The position numbers were made by a program, and so were the translations under genes. The notes under the pieces are model-generated. The model was given only the letters and a program-made list of their open reading frames with translations, did not search any database and was not told where the DNA came from. From Mycolicibacterium sphagni (GTDB lineage Bacteria; Actinomycetota; Actinomycetes; Mycobacteriales; Mycobacteriaceae), in contig NZ_VBSB01000005.1 of assembly GCF_013337765.1 (NCBI RefSeq), positions 496,001-560,000 of the forward strand: DNA of 64,000 nt, read 5' to 3'. Positions 57,149 to 64,000 of this stretch are shown piece by piece (position 1 is the stretch's first letter; each line of letters opens with the position of its first letter).

Positions 57149-58102
57149 CTATTTCCCGATCGGCTTGTCGAAACCGTTGTCGCGGATCCATTTTCGGGCC
57201 GCCTCGTCAGGATCGACCCCGGAGTTCCCGGACACGGCGGTGTTGAGTTCGATAAGGGCCTCTGTGCTCAATTTGGCAGACACCGCATCCAGCACCTTTT
57301 TGAGTTCATCGGATTTCTTCTGCGAACTGACCAGCGGCACCACGTTCGCGGCCAGGAAGTTGTTCTTCGGATCTTCCAGCACCACCAGCTTGTTCTGCGG
57401 GATCGCCGGTGAAGTACTGAAAATGTCAGCGGCAGTGACGGTGCCGTCCACCAACGCGCGCACCGTAGCCGGGCCGCCGCCGTCGCTGATCGCAACGAAG
57501 TTGTCCGGCTTGATGTCCAGGCCGTACTTGGCTTTCAGCCCCGGCAGCCCCTCGGTGCGGTTCAGGAATTCCGACGGGCCACCGAATTTGACCTCGGGGG
57601 AATGCGCCGCCAAATCACCAATGGTCTTGAGATTCCACTTCTGCGCGGTGGATTCGGTGACCGCGACGGTGTCGGTGTCGTTGGCCGGTGAGGGGTTCAG
57701 GATCGACAGGTCACCGGGCAGTGCCCGATACAACGCCAGCTCCACGTCATCGGGGGTGGTCACCGTGGTCTTGGGATCGAAGTACTGCAACAGGTTTCCG
57801 GTGTATTCGGGCACCAGATCGATCGAGTGATCGCGCACTGCGGGAACGTAGGTCTCACGGCTCCCGATGCCGAATTGCCGCCCGACCGTGAAACCGTTCG
57901 CTTCCAATGCCTGTGCGTAGATCTCGGCGATGATCTTCGATTCCGGGAAGTCCGCGGAGCCGACGACGAGGGATTTCAGGTCACCCGACGCCGACCCGCC
58001 GCCGAGTGGATTGGCACTGCCACACGCCGTTGCCACCGGCAGGACGAGCATGAACAGAGTCGCTACCAACCACAGTCGCTTTCCGCCCCGCGACGCGTTC
58101 AT
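57149..58102 (-). CDS. proX: Osmoprotectant-binding lipoprotein ProX
   Basis: A 317-residue solute-binding lipoprotein. The signal helix ends in the lipobox ATAC, then a Gly/Ser stretch leads to the OpuAC-type domain: VVGSADFPESKIIAEIYAQAL, IGSRETYVPAV, IDLVPEYTGNLLQYF. It delivers betaine-like solutes to ProWZ. ATG 58102 follows GAAAGGA. It is the first gene of the proXVWZ operon, so the promoter should lie in 58103-58215, shared with the divergent LapA-like gene. Confidence 0.94.
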   Translation of the reverse strand: MNASRGGKRLWLVATLFMLVLPVATACGSANPLGGGSASGDLKSLVVGSADFPESKIIAEIYAQALEANGFTVGRQFGIGSRETYVPAVRDHSIDLVPEYTGNLLQYFDPKTTVTTPDDVELALYRALPGDLSILNPSPANDTDTVAVTESTAQKWNLKTIGDLAAHSPEVKFGGPSEFLNRTEGLPGLKAKYGLDIKPDNFVAISDGGGPATVRALVDGTVTAADIFSTSPAIPQNKLVVLEDPKNNFLAANVVPLVSSQKKSDELKKVLDAVSAKLSTEALIELNTAVSGNSGVDPDEAARKWIRDNGFDKPIGK

Positions 58103-58215
58103 GAGCGTCCTTTCACCCCGGCCCGTTTCACCGACAGTAACGGCAGTGACCGTCACCCGCCCAGGTTTAAACCCCGGTTGTTTCCTTATCGAGCAGAACG
58201 GGCAAAGATGGGGTG

Positions 58216-58587
58216 ATGACCAGTGAAGTTCCGGGCCCGCCCTACGAGCCGACGCTGCCGGTTCCGCCGGCGCCGCCCGCCTCGGAGCCGCCCGCGCCCA
58301 GCCCCGTGCCATCGGTGTCCGAAGTCAAGTTCACCCGCGCCGCAGCACTGTGGTCTTCGGTGATCGCCGGATTCTTGATCCTGACGATCCTGCTGATTTT
58401 CATCGCGCAGAACACCGAATCGACGTCGTTCGCATTCTTCGGCTGGCGCTGGTCGCTGCCGTTGGGGGTGGCGATCCTCATGGCGGCTGTATGTGGCGGC
58501 CTGGTGACCGTGCTGGCCGGGGCGGCACGGATTTTCCAACTCCGTCGCGCGGCAAAGAAGAATCTCAAAGCCGCACGGAGCAACTAG
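58216..58587 (+). CDS. LapA/DUF1049 family membrane protein (Rv3760 family)
   Basis: A 123-residue protein: Pro-rich cytoplasmic N-terminus (~1-37), then two transmembrane helices (~43-65 and ~80-103) joined by the motif IAQNTESTSFAFFGWRWSLPLGVAI. The QNT...F..W..SLPLG pattern is that of the LapA domain (DUF1049). A basic tail (RRAAKKNLKAARSN) follows. LapA proteins in E. coli help LPS assembly; the role in mycobacteria is unknown. The start is ATG 58216 after GTG 58213. It overlaps the next, convergent gene by 4 bases. Confidence 0.85.
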   Translation: MTSEVPGPPYEPTLPVPPAPPASEPPAPSPVPSVSEVKFTRAAALWSSVIAGFLILTILLIFIAQNTESTSFAFFGWRWSLPLGVAILMAAVCGGLVTVLAGAARIFQLRRAAKKNLKAARSN

Positions 58588-59609
58588 CGCAGCGTCTCCA
58601 GGCCGCGACTGATCAGGACGGCTACGGCCTGCCCGGCGCGGTCGTCACCCTCGGGACGCTCGGATGCCATCCGCAGGCGGAAGTCGATGCCCGCCGCGAT
58701 GATAGCCAGCTTGAAATACCCCAGCGCCATCTGAAAATCCCAGTGCGCCAAAGGGTGTCCGGACGCCATGGCGTAGCGGTGCGCCAGCTCCTCGGCCGAC
58801 GGCATCTGCGGTGCGGTCCAGGCCGTCTCCTCGTTGAGGATCAGATTCAGTGCCGGATCGCGGTGCACGCACATCAACGCCGCATCCGAGAGCGGGTCGC
58901 CGAGTGTGGACATCTCCCAATCCAGCACGGCGCGAACAACAGTCGGATCATCAGCGTCGAGGATGGTGTTGTCGATCCGGTAATCGCCGTGCACGATCGA
59001 GGTGCGGCTCTGCTCGGGCACCGTGTCGGCCAGCTTGGCGTGCAGCCGCTCGACGTCCCCGTCGCGCGGGTCGTCGGGCAACCGGACGTGCTGCCACTGC
59101 GAACCCCAGCGCCGCACCTGCCGCTCGAGATAGCCGCTGGGCTTGCCGAAGTCGCTTAAGCCCACGGCATCGGGGTCGACCTCATGCAGGTCGACGAGCA
59201 CCCGGATCAGACTGTCGACGCATGCGCTGACCACGTCCGGTCCGCCGAGGGCGTCCAGTTCGACCCTGCTGCGAACCACGTTGCCCGCCACGTATTCGAC
59301 CATCTGGAACGGCGCCCCCAGCACGGAGTCGTCGTCACGCATCGTGACCGCGGGCGCCACCGGTACCGAGCTGCCGGCCAGTGCGGCCACCACGCGGTAT
59401 TCGCGGCCCATGTCGTGGGCGGACGGGGTGAGGCCGTGCAGCGGCGGGCGGCGCAGCACCCACTTGGAGACATCGTCGAACACCAAGAACGTCAGGTTGG
59501 AACGGCCGCCGGAGATGAACTGCGCCTGCAGCTCACCGGTGCGCGGGATGCCCACTTCCCGCAGGTGCCGGTCCAGTGCTGCCAGGTCGAGCCCGTCCAG
59601 TGAAGTCAC
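58584..59609 (-). CDS. fadE36: APH-like phosphotransferase annotated FadE36 in M. tuberculosis (ACAD10/11 kinase-domain type)
   Basis: A 341-residue kinase of the aminoglycoside phosphotransferase fold. ATP-binding LRRPPLHGLTPSAHDMGREYRVV, catalytic HGDYRIDNTI and metal-binding LDWEMSTLGDPL are clear. There is no acyl-CoA dehydrogenase fold despite the historical FadE36 name (Rv3761c). The nearest characterised relatives are the kinase domains of ACAD10/11 and LvaA, which phosphorylate 4-hydroxyacyl-CoA for elimination by an acyl-CoA dehydrogenase. An acyl-CoA dehydrogenase lies 2 kb away. The substrate assignment is inference. Confidence 0.85.
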   Translation of the reverse strand: MTSLDGLDLAALDRHLREVGIPRTGELQAQFISGGRSNLTFLVFDDVSKWVLRRPPLHGLTPSAHDMGREYRVVAALAGSSVPVAPAVTMRDDDSVLGAPFQMVEYVAGNVVRSRVELDALGGPDVVSACVDSLIRVLVDLHEVDPDAVGLSDFGKPSGYLERQVRRWGSQWQHVRLPDDPRDGDVERLHAKLADTVPEQSRTSIVHGDYRIDNTILDADDPTVVRAVLDWEMSTLGDPLSDAALMCVHRDPALNLILNEETAWTAPQMPSAEELAHRYAMASGHPLAHWDFQMALGYFKLAIIAAGIDFRLRMASERPEGDDRAGQAVAVLISRGLETLR

Positions 59610-59622
59610 CAGCTATGTATAG

Positions 59623-60231
59623 CTAATAGCGCTGATTGCGCGGCAGGAGGTCCCAGACATGCTCGGTGCTGTTCACCGCCGCCACGGTGCCGAACCCGTT
59701 GCGGGCATAGAGCAGGCGGGTGATCGATACGTAGTCGATCGGGAATGACAGCAGCCGTTTGGTGCCCAGCAGTTCGTGCAGGATCACGTTGATCACTCCA
59801 CCGTGGCTGAACACGGCCACCGTGTCGTCGTGTCCGGCGGCGGCAACGATGTCGGACAGCGCCGCGCCCACCCGGCCGCGGAACTCGTCCTCGTCGACGC
59901 TGCTGGGCAGCCTGCCCTCGGCCATCCGCGCCCACTCCTCGGGCCGTTCGGTGCGCACCTGTTCGATGGGCACGTAGTGGGACAGGCCGCGGTCGTACTC
60001 GGCGAGCCGCTCGTCGATGTCGAGGCTCAGCTCGCGGGCCTTCGCGACGGGTTCGGCGGTCTGGATCGCGCGCCGCTGCGGGCTGCTGACCAGCCGGGTG
60101 ACCGGGAATCGGGCCAGCGCTTCCGGCAGGCGCGCAGCCTGCTGCCAGCCTTCCTCGGACAGTTCGGGATCGGCTCCTTCGCCGGCCTCGGTCCGGTGCG
60201 GCAACGCATGCCTGACAAGCAGCAACTGCAT
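59623..60231 (-). CDS. Histidine phosphatase (phosphoglycerate-mutase-like)
   Basis: A 202-residue enzyme of the histidine phosphatase superfamily: catalytic LVRHALPHRTE, second Arg in SSPQRRAIQTAEP, and the distal His in VFSHGGVIN. It is not a housekeeping glycolytic mutase by length or motif. The substrate is unknown. ATG 60231 begins directly at the first strand (MQLLLVRHA). It is 13 bases upstream of the kinase-like fadE36 and probably co-transcribed. Confidence 0.9.
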   Translation of the reverse strand: MQLLLVRHALPHRTEAGEGADPELSEEGWQQAARLPEALARFPVTRLVSSPQRRAIQTAEPVAKARELSLDIDERLAEYDRGLSHYVPIEQVRTERPEEWARMAEGRLPSSVDEDEFRGRVGAALSDIVAAAGHDDTVAVFSHGGVINVILHELLGTKRLLSFPIDYVSITRLLYARNGFGTVAAVNSTEHVWDLLPRNQRY

Positions 60232-60280
60232 GAGTGAGATGGCCCTTTCTCCTACTGACGCCCGTGCAACGATAAAGCCC

Positions 60281-61336
60281 ATGCGCGCCTTCGTCTGTCC
60301 GGTGTGCCACAACTTCGTTCCGTTCGAGGGCAGCACGTGCCAGTCGTGCGGCACCCCGGTGGGCCTGCATCTGCCGAGTAGGTCGATGGTGGCGCTGAGC
60401 GACGGGGCCGCGACGGTCGACCGTGTCCGGTGGATGCGGTGCACCCAGTCCGGGCCGCTGGAGTGCAACTGGCTGGCGTCGGAGTCCGCCGGTGTCGCGG
60501 CCCGCGGGCGGTGTCTGGCCCATGCGCTGATCCGGCGCGAACCCGATCCCGACGACACGATCGCCAGGGAGAAGATGCTGCCGGCCACCCTGGCATTGCG
60601 CCGGCTGGTCTACCAGCTCGACGAACTCGGTCTGCCGGTCGACCCGTACTGGCAGCGCGACGGCGGCTTGGCCTTCGACCTGCTGTCGAGTTACAGCACC
60701 AGCGAGCGCATCACGATCGGTCATGCGAACGGGGTGATCACCATCGATCTGGTGGAATCCCTTGACGCATACCGGGAATCACTGCGCGTTCAGCTGGGCG
60801 AGCCCTACCGCACCATGCTGGGCCACTTCCGCCACGAGGCCGGCCACTACTACCAGAACGTCCTCGTCGAAACCGGCGCTGGCGCGCAGCGTTACCTGGC
60901 GCGCTGCCGCGAATTGTTCGGCGACGAGCGGGCCAGCTACGCCGACGCGCTGACCCGGCACTACGAATTCGGTGCACCGGCCGACTGGCGGTCATCGTTC
61001 ATCTCCGAGTACGCCACCATGCATCCGTGGGAGGACTTCGCCGAGTGCTTCGCGCACTACCTGCACATCATCGACACCATCGACACCAGCCGGGAGGCGG
61101 GCATGGTGTTGCATGCCGACCGGGTGCGCTTCGCCGCGCCGCGCGATGTCGTCCCACTCGAGTCCTACGCCGGGGCGCCGATCGACCAGCTGCTCGACGA
61201 CTGGAAGTGGATCTCGCTGTTCTTCAACCGGGTCAACACGGCCATGGGCAAGGGTCCGCTGTACCCGTTCGAGATCAGCCAGCCCGTGGCCGACAAGCTG
61301 GGCTTCGTGCACACCGTGCTGCGAGCTAACGCTTGA
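60281..61336 (+). CDS. Putative zinc metallopeptidase with N-terminal zinc ribbon (PF10005/PF15887 type)
   Basis: A 351-residue protein. The N-terminal zinc ribbon (FVCPVCHNFVPFEGSTCQSCG) leads to a peptidase domain with HEAGHYYQ near residues 186-193. A downstream EDFAECFAHYLHIIDT supplies the third metal ligand (Glu/His). SAW-like WKWISLFFNRVNTAMGKGPLYPFEIS ends the family core. Such proteins are conserved in Gram-negatives and actinobacteria but untested. ATG 60281 is divergent from the phosphatase with 49 bases between starts. The 3' end overlaps the acyl-CoA dehydrogenase by 11 bases. Confidence 0.85.
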   Translation: MRAFVCPVCHNFVPFEGSTCQSCGTPVGLHLPSRSMVALSDGAATVDRVRWMRCTQSGPLECNWLASESAGVAARGRCLAHALIRREPDPDDTIAREKMLPATLALRRLVYQLDELGLPVDPYWQRDGGLAFDLLSSYSTSERITIGHANGVITIDLVESLDAYRESLRVQLGEPYRTMLGHFRHEAGHYYQNVLVETGAGAQRYLARCRELFGDERASYADALTRHYEFGAPADWRSSFISEYATMHPWEDFAECFAHYLHIIDTIDTSREAGMVLHADRVRFAAPRDVVPLESYAGAPIDQLLDDWKWISLFFNRVNTAMGKGPLYPFEISQPVADKLGFVHTVLRANA

Positions 61337-62486
61337 CCGGCGGCGCGTAAGCGGGACGGCCGAGGCCGAGGATCTGCTGGGCGATCATATTGCGGAAGAT
61401 CTCCAGCGTTCCGCCGTAAATGCCTACGGGCGAAGCCAATCGGAAGATGTACTCCGCTCCCCCATCGTCGGCCGCCCCCAAGGTGGCGACCGGCAGGCTG
61501 GCGGCGGCGCCCAGGATGTCCATCAGGTCGGGGGCGGTGTCACGCATCGTCTGGGCGATCAATACCCGCCCGGACATCGCCGGGGCGCTCAATGCGGCCT
61601 CCAGACGTGCGGCCGCGCGCCCCAGCCGGTAGGCGACGGAGTCGTCGTCGACCCGTGCGACGGCGGCGACCCCGTCGACCGCCTCGGCCGTCAACAGGAT
61701 GTGTTCGGTCATCGTGGCCAGCTTCTCCAGCCCCTCGGCATTGCGTTCGACGGTGCCGTGTTCGGAGTTGAGGGCATCGCGTAGTACCGCCCAGCCGCCG
61801 TCGACGTCGCCGATGCGGTACTTGTCGTCGACGCGGACATCGCTGTAGTAGGTGATGTTGGTGCGGTCCCCGTCCACTGTCCGGATCCCTTGAACTTCGA
61901 CGCCGTCGGAGTCCATCGGCACGAGGAACATCGTGAGGTTCTTGTGTTTGGGCGCATCGGGATCGGAGTTGGTGATCAGGAAGACGTACTGGGCGTTGTG
62001 GGCGTTCGAGGTGAACATCTTGGCGCCGTTAATGATCCATCCGTCGCCGTCGCGCACCGCCCGGGTCTTGACCGTCGCCACGTCCGACCCGCCTTCGGGC
62101 TCGGTGTAGCCCAGGCACAACCGGGTGCGGCCGGCAAGCACCGACGGCATGATCTCGGCGAGCAGGTCCGGATCGGCGAACTTGACCAGTGTCCTGGCCA
62201 CCATCATGGTGGTCGGCCAGTGGAACCACGGTGCGTGCGCACGCCCGATCTCCAGATCGAAGATCCTGCGCTGAACCGCGCTGAAGCCGCCGTCGGCTTC
62301 CGCGTTGAAGTCCTTGGCCAGATACCCGAGATCGCCCAGCGCCAGATGCAGGCCCTCGTGGAAGTTCTCGCCGGTCGCCCTGTCGTGCGCGAGGACGTCC
62401 TCGGTCACCAGACGGTCCAGGTCAGCCCGAACCTGGCGCTGGAATTCCTCATCCTCGGCTGACAACTCGACCCGGGAGAAATCCAT
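61326..62486 (-). CDS. Acyl-CoA dehydrogenase (FadE family)
   Basis: A 386-residue acyl-CoA dehydrogenase. FAD and substrate motifs are LCLGYTEPEGGSDVA and GWIINGAKMFTSNAHNAQY. YGGTLEIFRNMIAQQILGLGRP is the C-terminal signature. No Glu is obvious at the usual catalytic position, which fits members specialised for branched or sterol-type CoA esters. ATG 62486 gives MDFSRVELSAEDEEFQ. It follows the CoA transferase by 14 bases, so both are on one message. Confidence 0.9.
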   Translation of the reverse strand: MDFSRVELSAEDEEFQRQVRADLDRLVTEDVLAHDRATGENFHEGLHLALGDLGYLAKDFNAEADGGFSAVQRRIFDLEIGRAHAPWFHWPTTMMVARTLVKFADPDLLAEIMPSVLAGRTRLCLGYTEPEGGSDVATVKTRAVRDGDGWIINGAKMFTSNAHNAQYVFLITNSDPDAPKHKNLTMFLVPMDSDGVEVQGIRTVDGDRTNITYYSDVRVDDKYRIGDVDGGWAVLRDALNSEHGTVERNAEGLEKLATMTEHILLTAEAVDGVAAVARVDDDSVAYRLGRAAARLEAALSAPAMSGRVLIAQTMRDTAPDLMDILGAAASLPVATLGAADDGGAEYIFRLASPVGIYGGTLEIFRNMIAQQILGLGRPAYAPPVKR

Positions 62487-62500
62487 GACCGTTACAGTAC

Positions 62501-63661
62501 TCAGCGTTGTTGTAACTCCGCCAGGATCTCCTCGGTATGCTCGCCAAGCTTCGGAGCAGCCGACCGCGGCGCCCACGGAGTGCCATGAAAATCGGCCGGC
62601 GTGGCGATCATCGGCATCGAGCCGCCGTCGTCGGGCACATCGACCAGACCGCCCGCGGCGTGGAACTGCTCGTCGCCGAGGACGTCTTCCATCGAGTTCA
62701 CCGGCGACCAGAACAGCTCGGGCTCGGCGTCGAACGCCTGCGCCCACTCCGCGAGTGTCTTGGTCGCGAAGATCGCGTCGAGCGTCGCGATGAGCTCGCG
62801 GGAGTTGATCGCGCGGTCGCGTGCGGTGGTAAACCGGCTGTCACTCAACCATTCCGGACAGCCCACCGCCCGGCACAGGGACGGCCAGTGCCGGTCGGCC
62901 TCCAGCCCGACGATCCAGAACCGCCGTGCGTCGGCCGCCAGATAGTTGTTCATGCACGGGTTGAACATCGTCTCGCGCTGGCCGATCGCGATGGGCCGCC
63001 CGCTCAGCAGGAACGTATTGAGATCGAAGCTCACGGTGTAGGTGCCCTGCCGGTACAGCGAGGTGGTGACCAGCTGTCCCTCACCGGTCCGGGCGCGCGC
63101 AACGAGCGCTGCGTTGATCGCTGCGGCCAGCGTCATCCCCGTCATGTGGTCGCCCATACCGCCGCGCTGGAAGGGCGGACTGTCGCCGGGACGGGTGAGC
63201 AGGTCGGCCACTCCGGAGCGGGCCCAGAACGCCGCGACGTCGTAGGCCGGGCGGTTGGCTTCCGGCCCCTTCTCGCCGTATCCGGTGATCAGGCCGTACA
63301 CCAGGGCGGGGTTGAGCGCGGCCACCTTCGGATAGTCCAGGTCGAGTCGGGCCAGCGCGTCAGGTCGCACGTTGGTGATGAAAACGTCCGCGCCCGCGAG
63401 CAATTGGCGTGCCGTTGCCAGGCCGCCGTCGGTGGTCAGATCGAGCACGATGCTGCGCTTGGACCGGTTGTCCATCTCGAACGGCGGGTTGCTGCCGTCG
63501 TCGAGCCCGAGCATCCGGCCGAACAAGCGGGCCGGGTCACCGGTCGGTGGCTCGATCTTGACGACGTCGGCGCCCCAGTCCGCCAGGATTCCCCCGGCGG
63601 CGGGTCCGGCGACCCACACGCCGAGCTCGACAACTCTGATGCCATCCAGCGGACCGGCCAT
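62501..63661 (-). CDS. CaiB/BaiF family CoA transferase
   Basis: A 386-residue class III CoA transferase: opening LDGIRVVELGVWVAGPAAGGILADWGADVVKIE, NRSKRSIVLDL, and the catalytic Asp in RGGMGDHMTGM. ENxRPG-like TNVRPDALARLDLDYP is also conserved. It moves CoA between acyl groups; family members near FadE genes act in fatty acid, bile acid or alpha-methylacyl-CoA metabolism. The promoter should lie to the right, facing the APH-like gene, with the palindromes at 63710-63735 between them. Confidence 0.9.
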   Translation of the reverse strand: MAGPLDGIRVVELGVWVAGPAAGGILADWGADVVKIEPPTGDPARLFGRMLGLDDGSNPPFEMDNRSKRSIVLDLTTDGGLATARQLLAGADVFITNVRPDALARLDLDYPKVAALNPALVYGLITGYGEKGPEANRPAYDVAAFWARSGVADLLTRPGDSPPFQRGGMGDHMTGMTLAAAINAALVARARTGEGQLVTTSLYRQGTYTVSFDLNTFLLSGRPIAIGQRETMFNPCMNNYLAADARRFWIVGLEADRHWPSLCRAVGCPEWLSDSRFTTARDRAINSRELIATLDAIFATKTLAEWAQAFDAEPELFWSPVNSMEDVLGDEQFHAAGGLVDVPDDGGSMPMIATPADFHGTPWAPRSAAPKLGEHTEEILAELQQR

Positions 63662-63709
63662 CGTCGCCCCTTTCGTTCTGCGTGCGCCAACGCTAGTGGT
63701 TCGGCGCGC

Positions 63710-63735
63710 GGAGAATGCTATTCTCCGATCGGAGA
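63710..63735. promoter_or_regulatory. Two overlapping perfect palindromes in a divergent promoter
   Basis: GGAGAAT-GCT-ATTCTCC (63710-63726) overlaps TCTCCGATCGGAGA (63722-63735), sharing TCTCC. Dyads of this size in a short divergent gap are typical of TetR-family operators. The site lies between the CoA transferase (minus) and APH-like (plus) genes and could control both. No regulator gene is in the window. Confidence 0.65.
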
Positions 63736-63747
63736 TTGAGGAGTTCC

Positions 63748-64000
63748 ATGATGAGAACGGAAAAACCCGTGGACCTGGACACCGCGATACTCGGCCGGTG
63801 GCTCGACACCCAGGACGCCCCGGGTGCCGGCGAAGAGCCCGCCGCCGAGGTCCTCAAGGGTGGATCGCAGAACATGCTCTACCGGATCAACCGTGGCGGT
63901 CAGGGCATGGTGCTGCGGATGCCCGGCCCCCGCGCCGACGAGCGCAGGCTGGGCGAGTTGCTCCGAGAGATCCGCCTGGAACGCGCGCTCAAAGGCACCG
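63748..64000 (+). CDS. APH-like phosphotransferase family protein (5' part only)
   Basis: The first 84 codons of a protein starting MMRTEKPVDLDTAILG. The segment VLKGGSQNMLYRI followed by GMVLRMPGPRADERRLGELLREIRLERAL is the ATP-binding N-lobe of the aminoglycoside phosphotransferase fold, like that of the gene at 58584. AGGAG lies 5 bases before the ATG. It runs off the window end, so the catalytic loop is not visible. Divergent pairing with a CoA transferase/FadE operon suggests a part in acyl-CoA processing. Confidence 0.75.
   Translation, partial: MMRTEKPVDLDTAILGRWLDTQDAPGAGEEPAAEVLKGGSQNMLYRINRGGQGMVLRMPGPRADERRLGELLREIRLERALKGT

Overview
The window is high-GC actinobacterial DNA, and gene content and order point to a Mycobacterium, most likely a non-tuberculous, rapid-grower-like (Mycolicibacterium) species. 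Several blocks match, from memory, the order of M. tuberculosis H37Rv genes. Positions 1-11627 correspond to Rv3712-Rv3723: murT, gatD, a DUF559 gene, recR, ybaB, an amidase, a SRPBCC protein, a FAD oxidoreductase plus SAM methyltransferase pair, dnaX, an aspartate aminotransferase, the SRP RNA, tRNA-Ser and lucA. Positions 21986-24141 correspond to Rv3730c-Rv3731 (polD1, ligC). Positions 51930-59609 correspond to the Rv3752c-Rv3761c region (tRNA-Ser, tadA, tyrA, proXVWZ, fadE36). No phage, transposase or CRISPR array was seen.

Between the core blocks lies lineage-specific material. 11685-21989 holds a dihydrodipicolinate-reductase-like enzyme, a run of three large exported proteins on the minus strand (an alpha/beta hydrolase, a PecA-like aspartic protease, and a cadherin-like-repeat protein with an unrecognised C-terminal domain), and a P450 with a SnoaL-like partner. 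24138-32616 is an iron locus: bacterioferritin diverges from a tightly overlapping irtA-irtB-mmpS-mmpL operon, with IdeR-box-like sites between them. 32631-44427 holds gluQ, an amine oxidase, an SDR, a two-component cluster (LuxR-type regulator, stand-alone receiver, histidine kinase), an apparent oxalate-degradation operon (oxc-frc-acyl-CoA ligase) and an amidohydrolase. 44432-51793 holds a P450, tgt with a haloalkane dehalogenase, LpqH, a wax ester synthase/diacylglycerol acyltransferase and small exported proteins.

The right end (58584-64000) concerns acyl-CoA metabolism: a FadE36/APH-like kinase, a phosphoglycerate-mutase-like phosphatase, a zinc peptidase, an acyl-CoA dehydrogenase, a CaiB-type CoA transferase and the start of a second APH-like kinase behind two overlapping palindromes.

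The least explained signal is a 62-bp repeat present three times (841-902, 1769-1830, 45690-45751). Each copy lies 0-16 bases after the stop codon of an upstream gene, in the same orientation relative to that gene, and can fold into a hairpin. Two copies flank the DUF559 nuclease-like gene in inverted orientation, and that gene ends inside one of them.
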